Of a stretch of DNA of 63,372 nucleotides, positions 34,034 to 42,807 are shown piece by piece. The position numbers and the translations under genes are program-made. The stretch is taken from contig NZ_BMKR01000040.1 of the NCBI RefSeq assembly GCF_014644435.1, forward strand, positions 1-63,372, in the 5' to 3' direction. Each line of letters starts with the position of its first letter. Position 1 is the first letter of the stretch. Source of the stretch: Paenibacillus albidus. GTDB lineage: Bacteria; Bacillota; Bacilli; Paenibacillales; Paenibacillaceae. Under the pieces are notes generated by a model. That model was not told the DNA's origin, made no database searches, and saw only the letters and a list, made by a program, of their open reading frames with translations.

Positions 34034-36652
34034 TTATATCCCTGAAGCCAGTGTGAATGTAAATTGTGAACGATATGTCCCTACCCGCAGGCCTGTTTTC
34101 TCTCCGGCCTGATAGGAACTTCCTGCTCCCGCAGATACAATTTCCACCTTATCGGGAACACGTAAATTGTAGCTCATTGGGATCTGATATTGCCCCATCC
34201 CCTGGAATTCATTAGCTCGGGCCAGGACAATCGCTTCCGAATTAAAGACATAATTTCCACTCAAACTCAAATCGCCGGGCTGTCCAGCTAAAGTGGTCGA
34301 TGGGGTAACATCAACACTCAACGAGTTGGTTGGCATTTTAACGACTAAATCATTGCTTCCCTTACTGTTGTCCACTACCGGATCACTTACAAAGTCCGTG
34401 ATTTTTAAAGAATAATTCCACCCAGCCCCCGTCCCACGCGAGTCCTCAATTACAGATTGAGTGACAGAGTTGATCGCCTGATAAGGGTTGGTTGTGCTGA
34501 TAGTTACGTTGTCCAGCAGCAGGCCACTGAAACGAGAACTGAATCCACCGCTCAACACCGTGAACGTTACATCCTCAGATCCGATCGGCTGGCCCCAAGT
34601 TGGGTCCATGGTAGGCTGTGGGGCTTGTGTAGGTGCCACCGTAGGCACTGGAGTGGCTGTAGGTGCCGGTGTTGCCGTTGGCGATGGTACTACCGTTGGA
34701 AGAGGAGACGCTGTAGGCACACTGGTTGGCACGGGTGACGGAGCTGTCGTCGGTTCTACCGTTGGTACTGGAGTAGCAGTTGGAGATACCGTCGGCGCCG
34801 GTGTTGGACCGTTGATCATCTGCTGTCCAGACGCTAGCGTCTCACCCTCTAGATTGATAATTCTGACTTCAATGTTATGGCTACCCACCGCCAGCGTAAC
34901 TGGACCCGAATACTCGAACCAAGTTCCGTTATCGATTCTTACTTCAGTTTTGGCATCTGGACTCGTCGTTCCTGTTTCTACTGCAAAGCTGCCGTTCCCG
35001 TTATCAACGATCTTAGGATGTCCGGCTTCTATCACGATAGGATTGTTCACGATGCTCAAAAGAAGGACATCACTAAAGTTGCCTTGGGTATCTCCACCCC
35101 GTGCTGATAGGGATATCGTCCCTGTTTCGGTTAACAACACAGGCTGAGTGTAGTGAACCCAGGTCTTTCCACCGTCAACGGAATATTCCTTCCTCTTTGC
35201 TTTACCATAATCTATAGTGACAACCGTTTGTTTGAACTTGTTCACAGATTGTGTTCCAACCGGAACCGGAATCTTCAAATCCAAACCATCCGGTGCGGCA
35301 TAAGTATAGTCCGAAGAAATCAGGGTGTATCCGGAAGGCGTTATTTGGTATATGCCTCCATCTACACTCAAACTATAGATAACTCCCATAGCACCGGCAG
35401 GCTGATATAATTTGGTGAACTTTTTATCCAATATTTTCGTAGCACCATTGGACCAGATCACAAGGTTCCCATCCTTTTTTAATGCAGCTTGCACACCGTA
35501 CGTAACTCTGTAATCGACCACATCGGTCAACTCATTGCTGGTTCCTGAAAATCGTGTTTCAGCAGGAAAAGATCCGCTAATTCCCAACTGCATACCGTCT
35601 CCAACAAAGTAAATTCGCCCATTGGTTTTCAAATAGGAATACGTCCCATCCTTCAGAATGTGTCCTTTGATCACTCCGGATGCGGTATACTTCGGTGTCG
35701 ATTTTGACCACACAGACATTTCCCCGCCAGTCACCCCAAGTGTCAATGTGTTATTCTCTGGCGTTGGGGTGTACAAGTAACTGAATGTCTTAGGCAAGGC
35801 ATAATATCCAGGAGCAGGATTTGTAGAATACAAATCATAGACAGTGTAGTCCACACCATTTATCGTCCAGATCAGGCTCTTGGCGGACCAAACCGTCTGA
35901 ATTGCCAATCCCGGATCGCGATCAAATTCTCCCATGTACTTATAACTGACCTGATTGGCACCACTGAAGGCCGGAAAGGCCGTATCTTTAACGGCATGAT
36001 TAACCGTAGTTCCTTCCAGAGAACCAAGAACATATGCCCCACTGTCCGTAATCAGGTAGATCGCAGTATTTTTGTAATCATATTTGTTATGGATGGTTAG
36101 ACGGATAATCTTTTTAACCCCAGTTAATTCATTGTCTTGTGCGTCCACGATAGGCGTTGGCGTTAATTTATCTTGATTGGGACCCCCAATCCCGAGTTGG
36201 CCACCCGTATTATCTCCCCAGGCATACGCAGTTCCATCATTTTTGATGATATAAAAACTCGCATAATAAAAGTTGCCGCCAAACCCATCACTGTAGGCCC
36301 GATACGTATAGGTAAAATCGTTGACGTTACTCGTGATCAACGTTCTGTTATTGGTCGCATCCAAGGTGTACAGTTCTCCTGCCCCTGTTAAACCAACAGC
36401 AGTGACTCCCTTGCTGGGTGTGATGGCGATGTACTTTTTGAACCCCGCCACAGAGCCTTTATCGGTCACAGTGACATCATCTTGCAGTTGTACATACGGT
36501 TTCCCAGTATAACTATAACTCTGGGAAAGGAATAAATCTTTAATCGCCTTTGACTCCGCTGCGAAAGCACCATCAGAGCGAATCACAAACCCCGGAAGTA
36601 GGAGTGCCAGTACCATAAAACTCAAAAACACCTTTTTTCTGTTTTTACTCAT
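34034..36652 (-). CDS. RCC1-like propeller surface protein with WxL-like C-terminus
   Basis: After a signal peptide (SFMVLALLLPGFVIRSDGAFA) the first 450 residues hold repeats like AVGLTGAGELYTLD, AYAWGDNTGGQLGIGG and RIYFVGDGMQLGISG, typical of RCC1 beta-propellers. Two beta-sandwich regions follow, then a Pro/Thr stalk (repeats of PTATPVPTVAPT, residues about 625-695). The last 170 residues are WxL-like: IEDSRGTGAGWNYSLKITDF and a final FTFTLASGI. WxL domains hold proteins on peptidoglycan without covalent linkage. The second motif here has Phe where WxL proteins have Trp. The ATG at 36,652 follows AATGGAGG. It is probably the tip or display protein of the element. Confidence 0.8.
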   Translation of the reverse strand: MSKNRKKVFLSFMVLALLLPGFVIRSDGAFAAESKAIKDLFLSQSYSYTGKPYVQLQDDVTVTDKGSVAGFKKYIAITPSKGVTAVGLTGAGELYTLDATNNRTLITSNVNDFTYTYRAYSDGFGGNFYYASFYIIKNDGTAYAWGDNTGGQLGIGGPNQDKLTPTPIVDAQDNELTGVKKIIRLTIHNKYDYKNTAIYLITDSGAYVLGSLEGTTVNHAVKDTAFPAFSGANQVSYKYMGEFDRDPGLAIQTVWSAKSLIWTINGVDYTVYDLYSTNPAPGYYALPKTFSYLYTPTPENNTLTLGVTGGEMSVWSKSTPKYTASGVIKGHILKDGTYSYLKTNGRIYFVGDGMQLGISGSFPAETRFSGTSNELTDVVDYRVTYGVQAALKKDGNLVIWSNGATKILDKKFTKLYQPAGAMGVIYSLSVDGGIYQITPSGYTLISSDYTYAAPDGLDLKIPVPVGTQSVNKFKQTVVTIDYGKAKRKEYSVDGGKTWVHYTQPVLLTETGTISLSARGGDTQGNFSDVLLLSIVNNPIVIEAGHPKIVDNGNGSFAVETGTTSPDAKTEVRIDNGTWFEYSGPVTLAVGSHNIEVRIINLEGETLASGQQMINGPTPAPTVSPTATPVPTVEPTTAPSPVPTSVPTASPLPTVVPSPTATPAPTATPVPTVAPTQAPQPTMDPTWGQPIGSEDVTFTVLSGGFSSRFSGLLLDNVTISTTNPYQAINSVTQSVIEDSRGTGAGWNYSLKITDFVSDPVVDNSKGSNDLVVKMPTNSLSVDVTPSTTLAGQPGDLSLSGNYVFNSEAIVLARANEFQGMGQYQIPMSYNLRVPDKVEIVSAGAGSSYQAGEKTGLRVGTYRSQFTFTLASGI

Positions 36653-36678
36653 TCGCCAATCCTCCATTCATGATATGC

Positions 36679-37272
36679 CTAAATGCCCGCTGCTGCGGTA
36701 TACGTAAACGTGGATGTATACGTGCCTTGGAGCAAACCTACACTTTTGCCATTACTACCTTGGATCAATTTGGGGACGTTCAACGTATAGTCCACTCCGA
36801 TCTGGTGCGTACCTGCACCTTCGGATGGGACCACTCCCACAATTCGGGTGTCTGCCGCAGACAACACCTGATGATTCGCCAATTCACCCTTGGCTCCGGC
36901 AAAATCAACCGGTGTACCCACGATTGCGTTTTTGTAACTTGCAGAGATCGTAACCGCTGAGGCAGGAATGACAAAATCAACCGTCTGTTCACCCACCCTT
37001 TTGGTTAATTTAAAATCGGTAGCTCGCAGCAAAACACCCCAACCTGCCGCCGTACCACGTGCATCCATGACATACAAATTACTCGCTGCAGCCGAGGTTT
37101 GATTCTGTTTAGTATCCAGTGTAACGGTGCTGAATACCGGCTTCGTTTGTGTCATTTGCAGCCCGGCCCCCGTGACGACGACCTCTGACTCTCCCGTTTC
37201 TGCCGCAAAGGCGGACGAAACGGGCAATGCCAAGGTCAGTGCAGCCAACAGGCTTAATACTATTTTTCTCAT
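36679..37272 (-). CDS. Small WxL-like cell-wall protein
   Basis: The 197-residue protein is a signal peptide (MRKIVLSLLAALTLALPVSS, AFAAE) followed by a bare WxL-like domain. It contains VMDARGTAAGWGVLLRATDF, a central VPSEGAGTHQIGVDYTLNVP and a final TSTFTYTAAAGI. The same signature occurs in its two neighbours. The distal Trp is kept (AGWGVLL), the proximal one replaced by Phe. Bare WxL proteins usually associate with a WxLIP partner, encoded just upstream at 37,399. ATG 37,272 follows AAGGAGGAG. Confidence 0.8.
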   Translation of the reverse strand: MRKIVLSLLAALTLALPVSSAFAAETGESEVVVTGAGLQMTQTKPVFSTVTLDTKQNQTSAAASNLYVMDARGTAAGWGVLLRATDFKLTKRVGEQTVDFVIPASAVTISASYKNAIVGTPVDFAGAKGELANHQVLSAADTRIVGVVPSEGAGTHQIGVDYTLNVPKLIQGSNGKSVGLLQGTYTSTFTYTAAAGI

Positions 37273-37398
37273 GGTACTCCTCCTTAAAATGATTGATGAT
37301 CGGTTTGTCATGCGATGTTCTCTGAGTTGCAACACCCCCTTTCAGCAGGAAATCTTTAGGTTCAAGGCATACCAAACACACTAATTTCCTTACGGCCA

Positions 37399-38508
37399 TT
37401 AGTGTGTTTGGTCATTATGAGCAGCAGACGCTTCTTCCGATTGCTTCTTCTCCTCTTTTTTCTTTTTGAACAAGAGCAGCAAAAGCCAAAATAATACGCC
37501 AATAAATAGAATAATAACTACGATGATCAGGATGAGCACCCAGATATGGAGCTGTAGCCAATCCCAAAACGTCTGCGTGATTTCAATTTTCCCGGCTTCA
37601 GTCAAGGCATACTGTGACGATTGGGATTGCTCGGGGGTGACTGTAAACGAAAAAGTGCGGCTTATGGTTTGCCCCGAGAATGTAGCTTCGTAATATACCT
37701 CATAGGTATCCGGCAATAACAGTTTGTCATTGACTAGGTACACCATATCTGCGGTTGTCCCCGCGTAGATCGATTCCGCCTGATAGTCCTGCTGGAACAT
37801 CACTTGACGTTTACTATCCCGCAAGATAATTTTGCCCTTTGGTTTTTCCAGAATCGTACCCGTGTTACTCAGCAACACGGTAAGCCGCGAATTACCAGAG
37901 GCAATATAGTCGTGATTGAAGTGATCAATGGTCATGCTATGTTTGGCCTGATCCGGCAGATACTCCATGACCATCTGGACACCCGCACGATTGACGACAT
38001 CGATGGCGACAGATGCCTGTTGCCCGGAAGCATTCGTTTCGCTATTTTCAGCCTTGATCAATTCTTCCGCTGCAATAACGCTCACATATTGACCAGGCTG
38101 GATATCCTCGGGAATAGCCACCTTGAAGGTAAAGTTCTTTTTTTCTTTAGCTTTCAGTGTGATTTGCTGCACGCCTTGCGGGGATAACCACTTTCCCACC
38201 AGGCGTAACTTTTGCTCTTTTTCAGAAAAACTGCGACCACCATTTTGTGCAGGCAGTGCATCGGCGGGATACAGTTTGAGTTGCACCGGAACTTCCTTGG
38301 TATTTCTCAGGTAAAACGTGTATTCTCTCTCCTCACCGGGTTGGACCGTATCCTTGTAATAGCCGCGCCCCTCCTCCACCGCTTTCACCGGAGAAAGAAC
38401 AAAGGATGAGCCATCCGCACTGGCTACACTGGCCAGGCTCACCCAGCAAGCCGCCACCAGCAGCAGCATCCATAACTTCACCAACTTACTCACCTTTTTG
38501 ATAACCAT
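37399..38508 (-). CDS. WxL-interacting protein (DUF916-type), membrane-anchored
   Basis: A signal peptide (LVAACWVSLASVASADG) precedes a DUF916/WxLIP-like N-domain (SFVLSPVKAVEEGRGYYKDT, FYLRNTKEVPVQLKLYPADA). A second beta-sandwich with IDVVNRAGVQMVMEYLPDQ follows. A transmembrane helix (IWVLILIIVVIILFIGVLFW) and a Lys-rich cytoplasmic tail end the protein. WxLIPs bind both WxL domains and peptidoglycan and are always encoded next to WxL genes, as here with three of them. Length of about 370 residues fits the family. ATG 38,508 lies just after AGAGGTTG. Confidence 0.85.
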   Translation of the reverse strand: MVIKKVSKLVKLWMLLLVAACWVSLASVASADGSSFVLSPVKAVEEGRGYYKDTVQPGEEREYTFYLRNTKEVPVQLKLYPADALPAQNGGRSFSEKEQKLRLVGKWLSPQGVQQITLKAKEKKNFTFKVAIPEDIQPGQYVSVIAAEELIKAENSETNASGQQASVAIDVVNRAGVQMVMEYLPDQAKHSMTIDHFNHDYIASGNSRLTVLLSNTGTILEKPKGKIILRDSKRQVMFQQDYQAESIYAGTTADMVYLVNDKLLLPDTYEVYYEATFSGQTISRTFSFTVTPEQSQSSQYALTEAGKIEITQTFWDWLQLHIWVLILIIVVIILFIGVLFWLLLLLFKKKKEEKKQSEEASAAHNDQTH

Positions 38509-38526
38509 CTTCAACCTCTATTCTCT

Positions 38527-39165
38527 TTATATCCCTGACACAAGGGTAAATGTAAAATGGGCAGTGTAATCCCCGCTGAACCGTCCGATAGTTTGACCAG
38601 AGGCAAGTCGGTCTGTACCACTCACTTGGTTCAATTCGATGAGTGGCGGCAAATCAATGAGCAGGCCAAGCGATGCACTGGTTTTCCCTCGCCCCGCCCC
38701 CTCCTCAGCCTGCATGATCATTTGCGGCGCATCCTCCGAAAATACCCCAGTGTTTCCAGAGACTTGAGTGTCTCTGCCCTCGGTGACCACATCCTGAACA
38801 GCATAAGAGACATATCCGGCGGGCAGCGTGGCCAGCAGATCACCGTCAGACAACGCGTGCCGTACCGAAAAATGATCGAGTGTCACCGCATATTGCCAAC
38901 CGGAGTCCGAGCCATGTTCCACTTCAATGTACAGAAGCTTGCTGAGTTGCAAATTTCCGGAGGCATCCAGAACGAGCGGCAGTGTAGGTTCGGCCAGTCT
39001 CAACCGGCCGAACGAATACACTTGGTATGTGGCGGATGTTGCGCTATACACCTGGTCAGATACATGCTGCGCAGTGGGCAGTGGTTCTGCGAAACTCGCT
39101 TCGGCCCTTATTGAAAGAAGCAGCCCCAGTAGTAGAAACGTCAACCCTAACTTTTTCATTCCCAT
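38527..39165 (-). CDS. Second small WxL-like cell-wall protein
   Basis: A signal peptide (LTFLLLGLLLSIRAEASFAE) leads a domain with YIEVEHGSDSGWQYAVTLDH, LIDLPPLIELNQVSGTDRLA and a final AHFTFTLVSGI. It aligns with the other two WxL-like domains of the locus and again has GW at the distal motif but FTL at the proximal one. It precedes the WxLIP gene on the same transcript. The ATG at 39,165 has GAAGGGAGAG upstream. Confidence 0.75.
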   Translation of the reverse strand: MGMKKLGLTFLLLGLLLSIRAEASFAEPLPTAQHVSDQVYSATSATYQVYSFGRLRLAEPTLPLVLDASGNLQLSKLLYIEVEHGSDSGWQYAVTLDHFSVRHALSDGDLLATLPAGYVSYAVQDVVTEGRDTQVSGNTGVFSEDAPQMIMQAEEGAGRGKTSASLGLLIDLPPLIELNQVSGTDRLASGQTIGRFSGDYTAHFTFTLVSGI

Positions 39166-39179
39166 CAGTCTCTCCCTTC

Positions 39180-39863
39180 TTATGGAGAGGCTGTGCCTGC
39201 TGGCAGCAAGTACACCTTCCCACTCTCTTGATATTCCATCAGCAGACTAGCTTGTTTGGGTGTCACCTCAAGCACAACCACTGCCGGAATTAGGCTTCCA
39301 CCTTCCACTGGATCGGGAACCTTACCTTCAGAGTTAAGTCGTTTAATGACCTTTAGCTTGGATAATTCCGGTACAACTACACTTGTAGAACGGCCTGTTG
39401 TAGGATCACTAACATAGGCGTAAGCATCGACGACAATCCCCGGCTTCACCTCATCTCCGGAAGACATGGCCAGATCCGTCTTGACCCCGATTTGACGCAT
39501 ACCCGCTTTCAGCGAAACTGCCGCTCCCATCCCGGAAGCCGCCGCAGTTGTAATCAGTGACTTGCGGATCGGTGTACTCTGTAGAAAGCCGTATTTGGAG
39601 GCATAAGCATCCTTGAAATCCAATTCATCTGGCGACTTCAAAGCATCATCGGGCACCTCACTGAGCACGACCTCCCGATATTCTAGTACCTCTTTGGTAA
39701 TGGCTGCGTAAGGCGCAATGTCCGTTTTAGCCACAATGATTTTTTGGGTTTTCACCTGCTCGGCTATCTGATTTTGATTCATTTTAAAGGCAACAAGCGC
39801 AATCACCAGTCCGAGGAGGACGATGAGTGCGCTACGTGTATACTTATTCCAAAGCTTTTTCAA
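39180..39863 (-). CDS. cpaB: Flp pilus assembly protein CpaB-like (SAF domain)
   Basis: One N-terminal membrane helix (SALIVLLGLVIALVAF) is followed by the SAF domain of CpaB/RcpC: KIIVAKTDIAPYAAITKEVL with the Pro-containing turn, then SLKAGMRQIGVKTDLAMSSG and VKPGIVVDAYAYV. CpaB sits in the cell envelope of Tad systems, in diderms next to the secretin; in monoderms it probably forms part of the wall-crossing path. TTG start at 39,863 behind AAGGAGG. It is the first Tad gene after the WxL block, 14 bases from it, so the two modules share a transcript. Confidence 0.85.
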   Translation of the reverse strand: MKKLWNKYTRSALIVLLGLVIALVAFKMNQNQIAEQVKTQKIIVAKTDIAPYAAITKEVLEYREVVLSEVPDDALKSPDELDFKDAYASKYGFLQSTPIRKSLITTAAASGMGAAVSLKAGMRQIGVKTDLAMSSGDEVKPGIVVDAYAYVSDPTTGRSTSVVVPELSKLKVIKRLNSEGKVPDPVEGGSLIPAVVVLEVTPKQASLLMEYQESGKVYLLPAGTASP

Positions 39864-39883
39864 TGAGTGATTCTCCTCCTTGC

Positions 39884-40303
39884 TTACTTAAAGATACTCT
39901 CATATGGAATATTGCGATGAACGGTCACCGGATACTGTACACCGGGCAGGGCAAAGGAGACATGGGTACGATACACCACATCAATCCACGGCACCTCATC
40001 GGCATCGTAACTCAGTTGCAGTTCAAATTGGCTATCTTTCATAACCGCATTTTCCAAGTTTCCACTCAAACTTAAAGCCTGCCGGAATGCCTCACGGGTG
40101 GCTGAACGCAAAGCGTTTGGCTCTAACTGTACTTTGCCCTGCTGCGCGTCCGTCACAATTCCCGAGCGCACAATGCCTGCATCAATAGAATGCTCCATGG
40201 CCCTGCCGGTGGAATCATACACACTGTCCACGACTAGTAGATCCATGACCAGTACGATCAGAATCAGACCAAACAAAATAGCCCCGCATACCTTGATCCA
40301 CAT
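39884..40303 (-). CDS. Pseudopilin-like membrane protein
   Basis: The 139-residue protein has one N-terminal membrane helix (AILFGLILIVLVMDLLVV), then an alpha/beta exterior domain ending VHRNIPYESIFK. Position between CpaB and a GDG-type pseudopilin and its size suggest a TadE/TadF-type minor pilin, but no prepilin cleavage motif stands out. It lies three bases after the stop of the gene upstream. Confidence 0.6.
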   Translation of the reverse strand: MWIKVCGAILFGLILIVLVMDLLVVDSVYDSTGRAMEHSIDAGIVRSGIVTDAQQGKVQLEPNALRSATREAFRQALSLSGNLENAVMKDSQFELQLSYDADEVPWIDVVYRTHVSFALPGVQYPVTVHRNIPYESIFK

Positions 40304-40306
40304 CGC

Positions 40307-40732
40307 CTACTCCCCCGTTCGGTAAAACTTATGCGCCAGACCGGAAACATGCACTTTAATTGGCACGCTATAGTAAACCCCAACCGCCTTCAATGCAAAA
40401 ACGTCATACTGCCTGACCGCCGTCACTTCCAGCACATCACCGCGCTGCACCGGCTTATTCGTAGCAGTAAAGGTAACTTTCCCCGGGTTCATGCCCATGC
40501 TCTGGAGCAAGTCATCAAAACGCTGCCGGGTTAGGGCATCCGCACCATTCTCTACCTTCATCACCTGCAACACTTCATTTGTGGCGGTACGAAGGTTAGA
40601 ACGAATCATGACGTACTGCACGATCGTGACAGCGAGGAGCGAAATGATCAGTGTAATCATCATCAGAAAGAAGACGGAAATAATCCCGTCCCCCTGCTCC
40701 GATGTTTTAAAGGTGTTCAGCCTGCGCTTCAT
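40307..40732 (-). CDS. TadE/DUF4320-like pseudopilin
   Basis: A short basic leader ends in EQGDGI, followed by a long hydrophobic helix (SVFFLMMITLIISLLAVTIV) and a 100-residue exterior domain. The G-D-G-I transition fits a class III prepilin leader and resembles DUF4320 proteins (KGDGxID) of Firmicute Tad/conjugation loci. The prepilin peptidase at 28,814 would be its processor. Closely packed with its neighbours (three and seven base gaps). Confidence 0.65.
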   Translation of the reverse strand: MKRRLNTFKTSEQGDGIISVFFLMMITLIISLLAVTIVQYVMIRSNLRTATNEVLQVMKVENGADALTRQRFDDLLQSMGMNPGKVTFTATNKPVQRGDVLEVTAVRQYDVFALKAVGVYYSVPIKVHVSGLAHKFYRTGE

Positions 40733-40739
40733 AATGAAC

Positions 40740-40991
40740 TTAGTCCAAGGAATTCATTTTGCCGAAGATTTTATCTTTGACAAAGGTGTCGATTTGGGCT
40801 TTGAACAGGATGTACACTCCAATAAACAATAACAGCATAATCAGGATACTGATCACCCATGACATGGCATCCCCGCGTTCTTCTTTCCGAAAACGTTCCA
40901 TTCGGGTGTAAAATGCAGTGGTGGCGAAAAGCATCGTTTGTTGACTTTCCCGTTTCACTTTGTTCAGCAGCTTTTTCATAAATAAATTCAT
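40740..40991 (-). CDS. Flp-like pilin or pilin-related membrane peptide
   Basis: The 83-residue product has a long basic leader, then EERGDAMSWVISILIMLLLF, which looks like a prepilin cleavage site (G before D/A) and the hydrophobic helix of a Flp pilin. After the helix only about 25 residues remain (KAQIDTFVKDKIFGKMNSLD), a size typical of Flp major pilins. The leader, about 40 residues, is longer than usual. Confidence 0.6.
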   Translation of the reverse strand: MNLFMKKLLNKVKRESQQTMLFATTAFYTRMERFRKEERGDAMSWVISILIMLLLFIGVYILFKAQIDTFVKDKIFGKMNSLD

Positions 40992-41018
40992 CCTCTCAAA
41001 TGGGTTATATTAGGGGTA

Positions 41019-41897
41019 CTACAGCGCATTAAAAGCAGCAAACATTTTAATGAGCATCAAAAAAAAGAACACTGCCACGTGGACAATGACGATTCCGTAG
41101 TACAGATTCATCTTCGCCGGATTGCCTCGGGTGCGTTCTTTCAAAGCCAATTTACTTAAACTTCGCAAATCATTTTTGATATGATTTAAATCGTCCTCTG
41201 CCTCATGGAATCCCTTCTCTGCGACAATATTGACGACAGATATAAAGTCATAGACGACCGGCACATTGACTTCTTTGGCAAACAGGTGCAGGGCATCCTT
41301 CTGAGACATTGTCCCCATATTGGCAACCAAACGCTTAAGTAGTGCCGAAAGAATCGGACCACACCGACCACTGACCTCTTGAAAGATCACATTCAGTGGC
41401 TTCCCCACCTCAAGTGCCGTGATCATTTTACTAATTAAAAACGGCAAGTCCGCAACTAGCCGATCTTGCCGTTGTTGGTAAGCCTGGGGAATCCAGCGTA
41501 AGGACATCCAGAAAAACAGTCCGGATAGGACAGGAGCTACCAGTAGGAAAAAGAAGTGCTGAACCATTCCGGCCAGCGCCAGCGCGAACAGTCCTGGCAA
41601 CAGCGACTGCACAATCACTTTAGCTGTATACAATTCGTAACTTTCTTCATAGGCCAGGACTTGATACATCTTTCTCCGTTTGCTCAGGGGACGCTTATCG
41701 CTTCCTTTGGCCATCCGATCCGCAAAAGAGCGTACGATAGCATTTTGTCCCATCCGCAAACGCTGCGCTTCGGATTGATTGACCAGTGCGGCCAGATGTA
41801 CCATTTGCTTCTGCCGCTGGAATCCCGGAATTACCAAACGCAAGATTGGAAATGCGATACAGCCTGCAGCAAGGAAAAACAGTATGGATGTTAGCAT
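41019..41897 (-). CDS. tadC: TadC-like inner-membrane platform protein
   Basis: The 292-residue protein has N-terminal and C-terminal membrane helices and a central T2SF domain (DLPFLISKMITALEVGKPLN, GFHEAEDDLNHIKNDLRSLS). This is the architecture of TadC. With TadB it forms the platform on which the TadA ATPase acts to extrude Flp pilin. AAAGGGGGTG precedes the ATG. Confidence 0.8.
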   Translation of the reverse strand: MLTSILFFLAAGCIAFPILRLVIPGFQRQKQMVHLAALVNQSEAQRLRMGQNAIVRSFADRMAKGSDKRPLSKRRKMYQVLAYEESYELYTAKVIVQSLLPGLFALALAGMVQHFFFLLVAPVLSGLFFWMSLRWIPQAYQQRQDRLVADLPFLISKMITALEVGKPLNVIFQEVSGRCGPILSALLKRLVANMGTMSQKDALHLFAKEVNVPVVYDFISVVNIVAEKGFHEAEDDLNHIKNDLRSLSKLALKERTRGNPAKMNLYYGIVIVHVAVFFFLMLIKMFAAFNAL

Positions 41898-41931
41898 GTT
41901 TCACCCCCTTTCACAGTGCTCACTGATGTGT

Positions 41932-42807
41932 TCACAGATCATCCAGATTCAGGCGTAATAGCTTATCCTTTTTCCAAAGCCCCACGAGCACGGAAACAAT
42001 CATGCTGGCCAAAAGCAGTTTACCAAACCCGGTTTGCAGAGTAGTCGCCAGTCTGAATTCTTCAACCATTTGGCTTTCCAAATACCCGAACAAAAACGGA
42101 AAAACGAGACTAAACCCGAATACCACAAAAGGCTCGATGCGTTTCTTTTCGTTCTCAATATCGATCTCCTGCAGCAAATTCATATCGGATGCGATATCCG
42201 CGATACTTTCACGAATACCTTCGACGGATCGCAGATGGAAGCCGTCTTTGTTACCGGCGATGACTTTTTCACAAAAATCGTCGAATTTCTTAAAGCGAAC
42301 AGATCGTTTCATATTCTGCAATGCCGTAGGCACATCGAGGCCAATCCGTAGCGAAGCATACAGTTGCTCAAATAGAGGCACCGTCACACCGCTCATCATA
42401 GAGAGCGACATCTCCAGTGATTTTTGCAGGGATTTACAATCCCGAAACTTAGATGACAAGAGTCTCAGATTGCCGGGCAGGTTCATCAGGACCTCCATAC
42501 GGCGTTTAAACTTCACCGCTGAAATCACCATCTTGGGGACAATAATTCCCATCGCCCCACCGACGCCAACAAACCAGATATTTCTTGTAAAATAAGCAAT
42601 CGCTACACCGATCAGGAGAGCCGCCAGCAGAATCTGTATCATATTCTTCCCGCTCAGCCGAATTCCCGCTGCCTTTGCCTCTGCTTCCGTCTGTTCAAAC
42701 CCAAAGGCTATCCGCATCCTCTTGGAACGGCTGACACTAATGGGTGCAAGCGAAAAAAGCCCGAAGGAGATCAGCAGTCCTGCTACTAACCAATAGCCTA
42801 GCATCAT
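41932..42807 (-). CDS. tadB: TadB-like inner-membrane platform protein
   Basis: The 291-residue protein has four predicted membrane helices and a T2SF-like cytoplasmic core (NLPGNLRLLSSKFRDCKSLQ, DVPTALQNMKRSVRFKKFDD). It pairs with the TadC-like gene downstream. Its ATG at 42,807 overlaps the TadA stop as ATGA, so translation is coupled. Confidence 0.75.
   Translation of the reverse strand: MMLGYWLVAGLLISFGLFSLAPISVSRSKRMRIAFGFEQTEAEAKAAGIRLSGKNMIQILLAALLIGVAIAYFTRNIWFVGVGGAMGIIVPKMVISAVKFKRRMEVLMNLPGNLRLLSSKFRDCKSLQKSLEMSLSMMSGVTVPLFEQLYASLRIGLDVPTALQNMKRSVRFKKFDDFCEKVIAGNKDGFHLRSVEGIRESIADIASDMNLLQEIDIENEKKRIEPFVVFGFSLVFPFLFGYLESQMVEEFRLATTLQTGFGKLLLASMIVSVLVGLWKKDKLLRLNLDDL

Noticed and set aside
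34600..34810. Dense short repeats that look like a microsatellite or CRISPR-like array
   Set aside because: They encode the Pro/Thr stalk of the RCC1-WxL protein; units vary in length and have no unique spacers.
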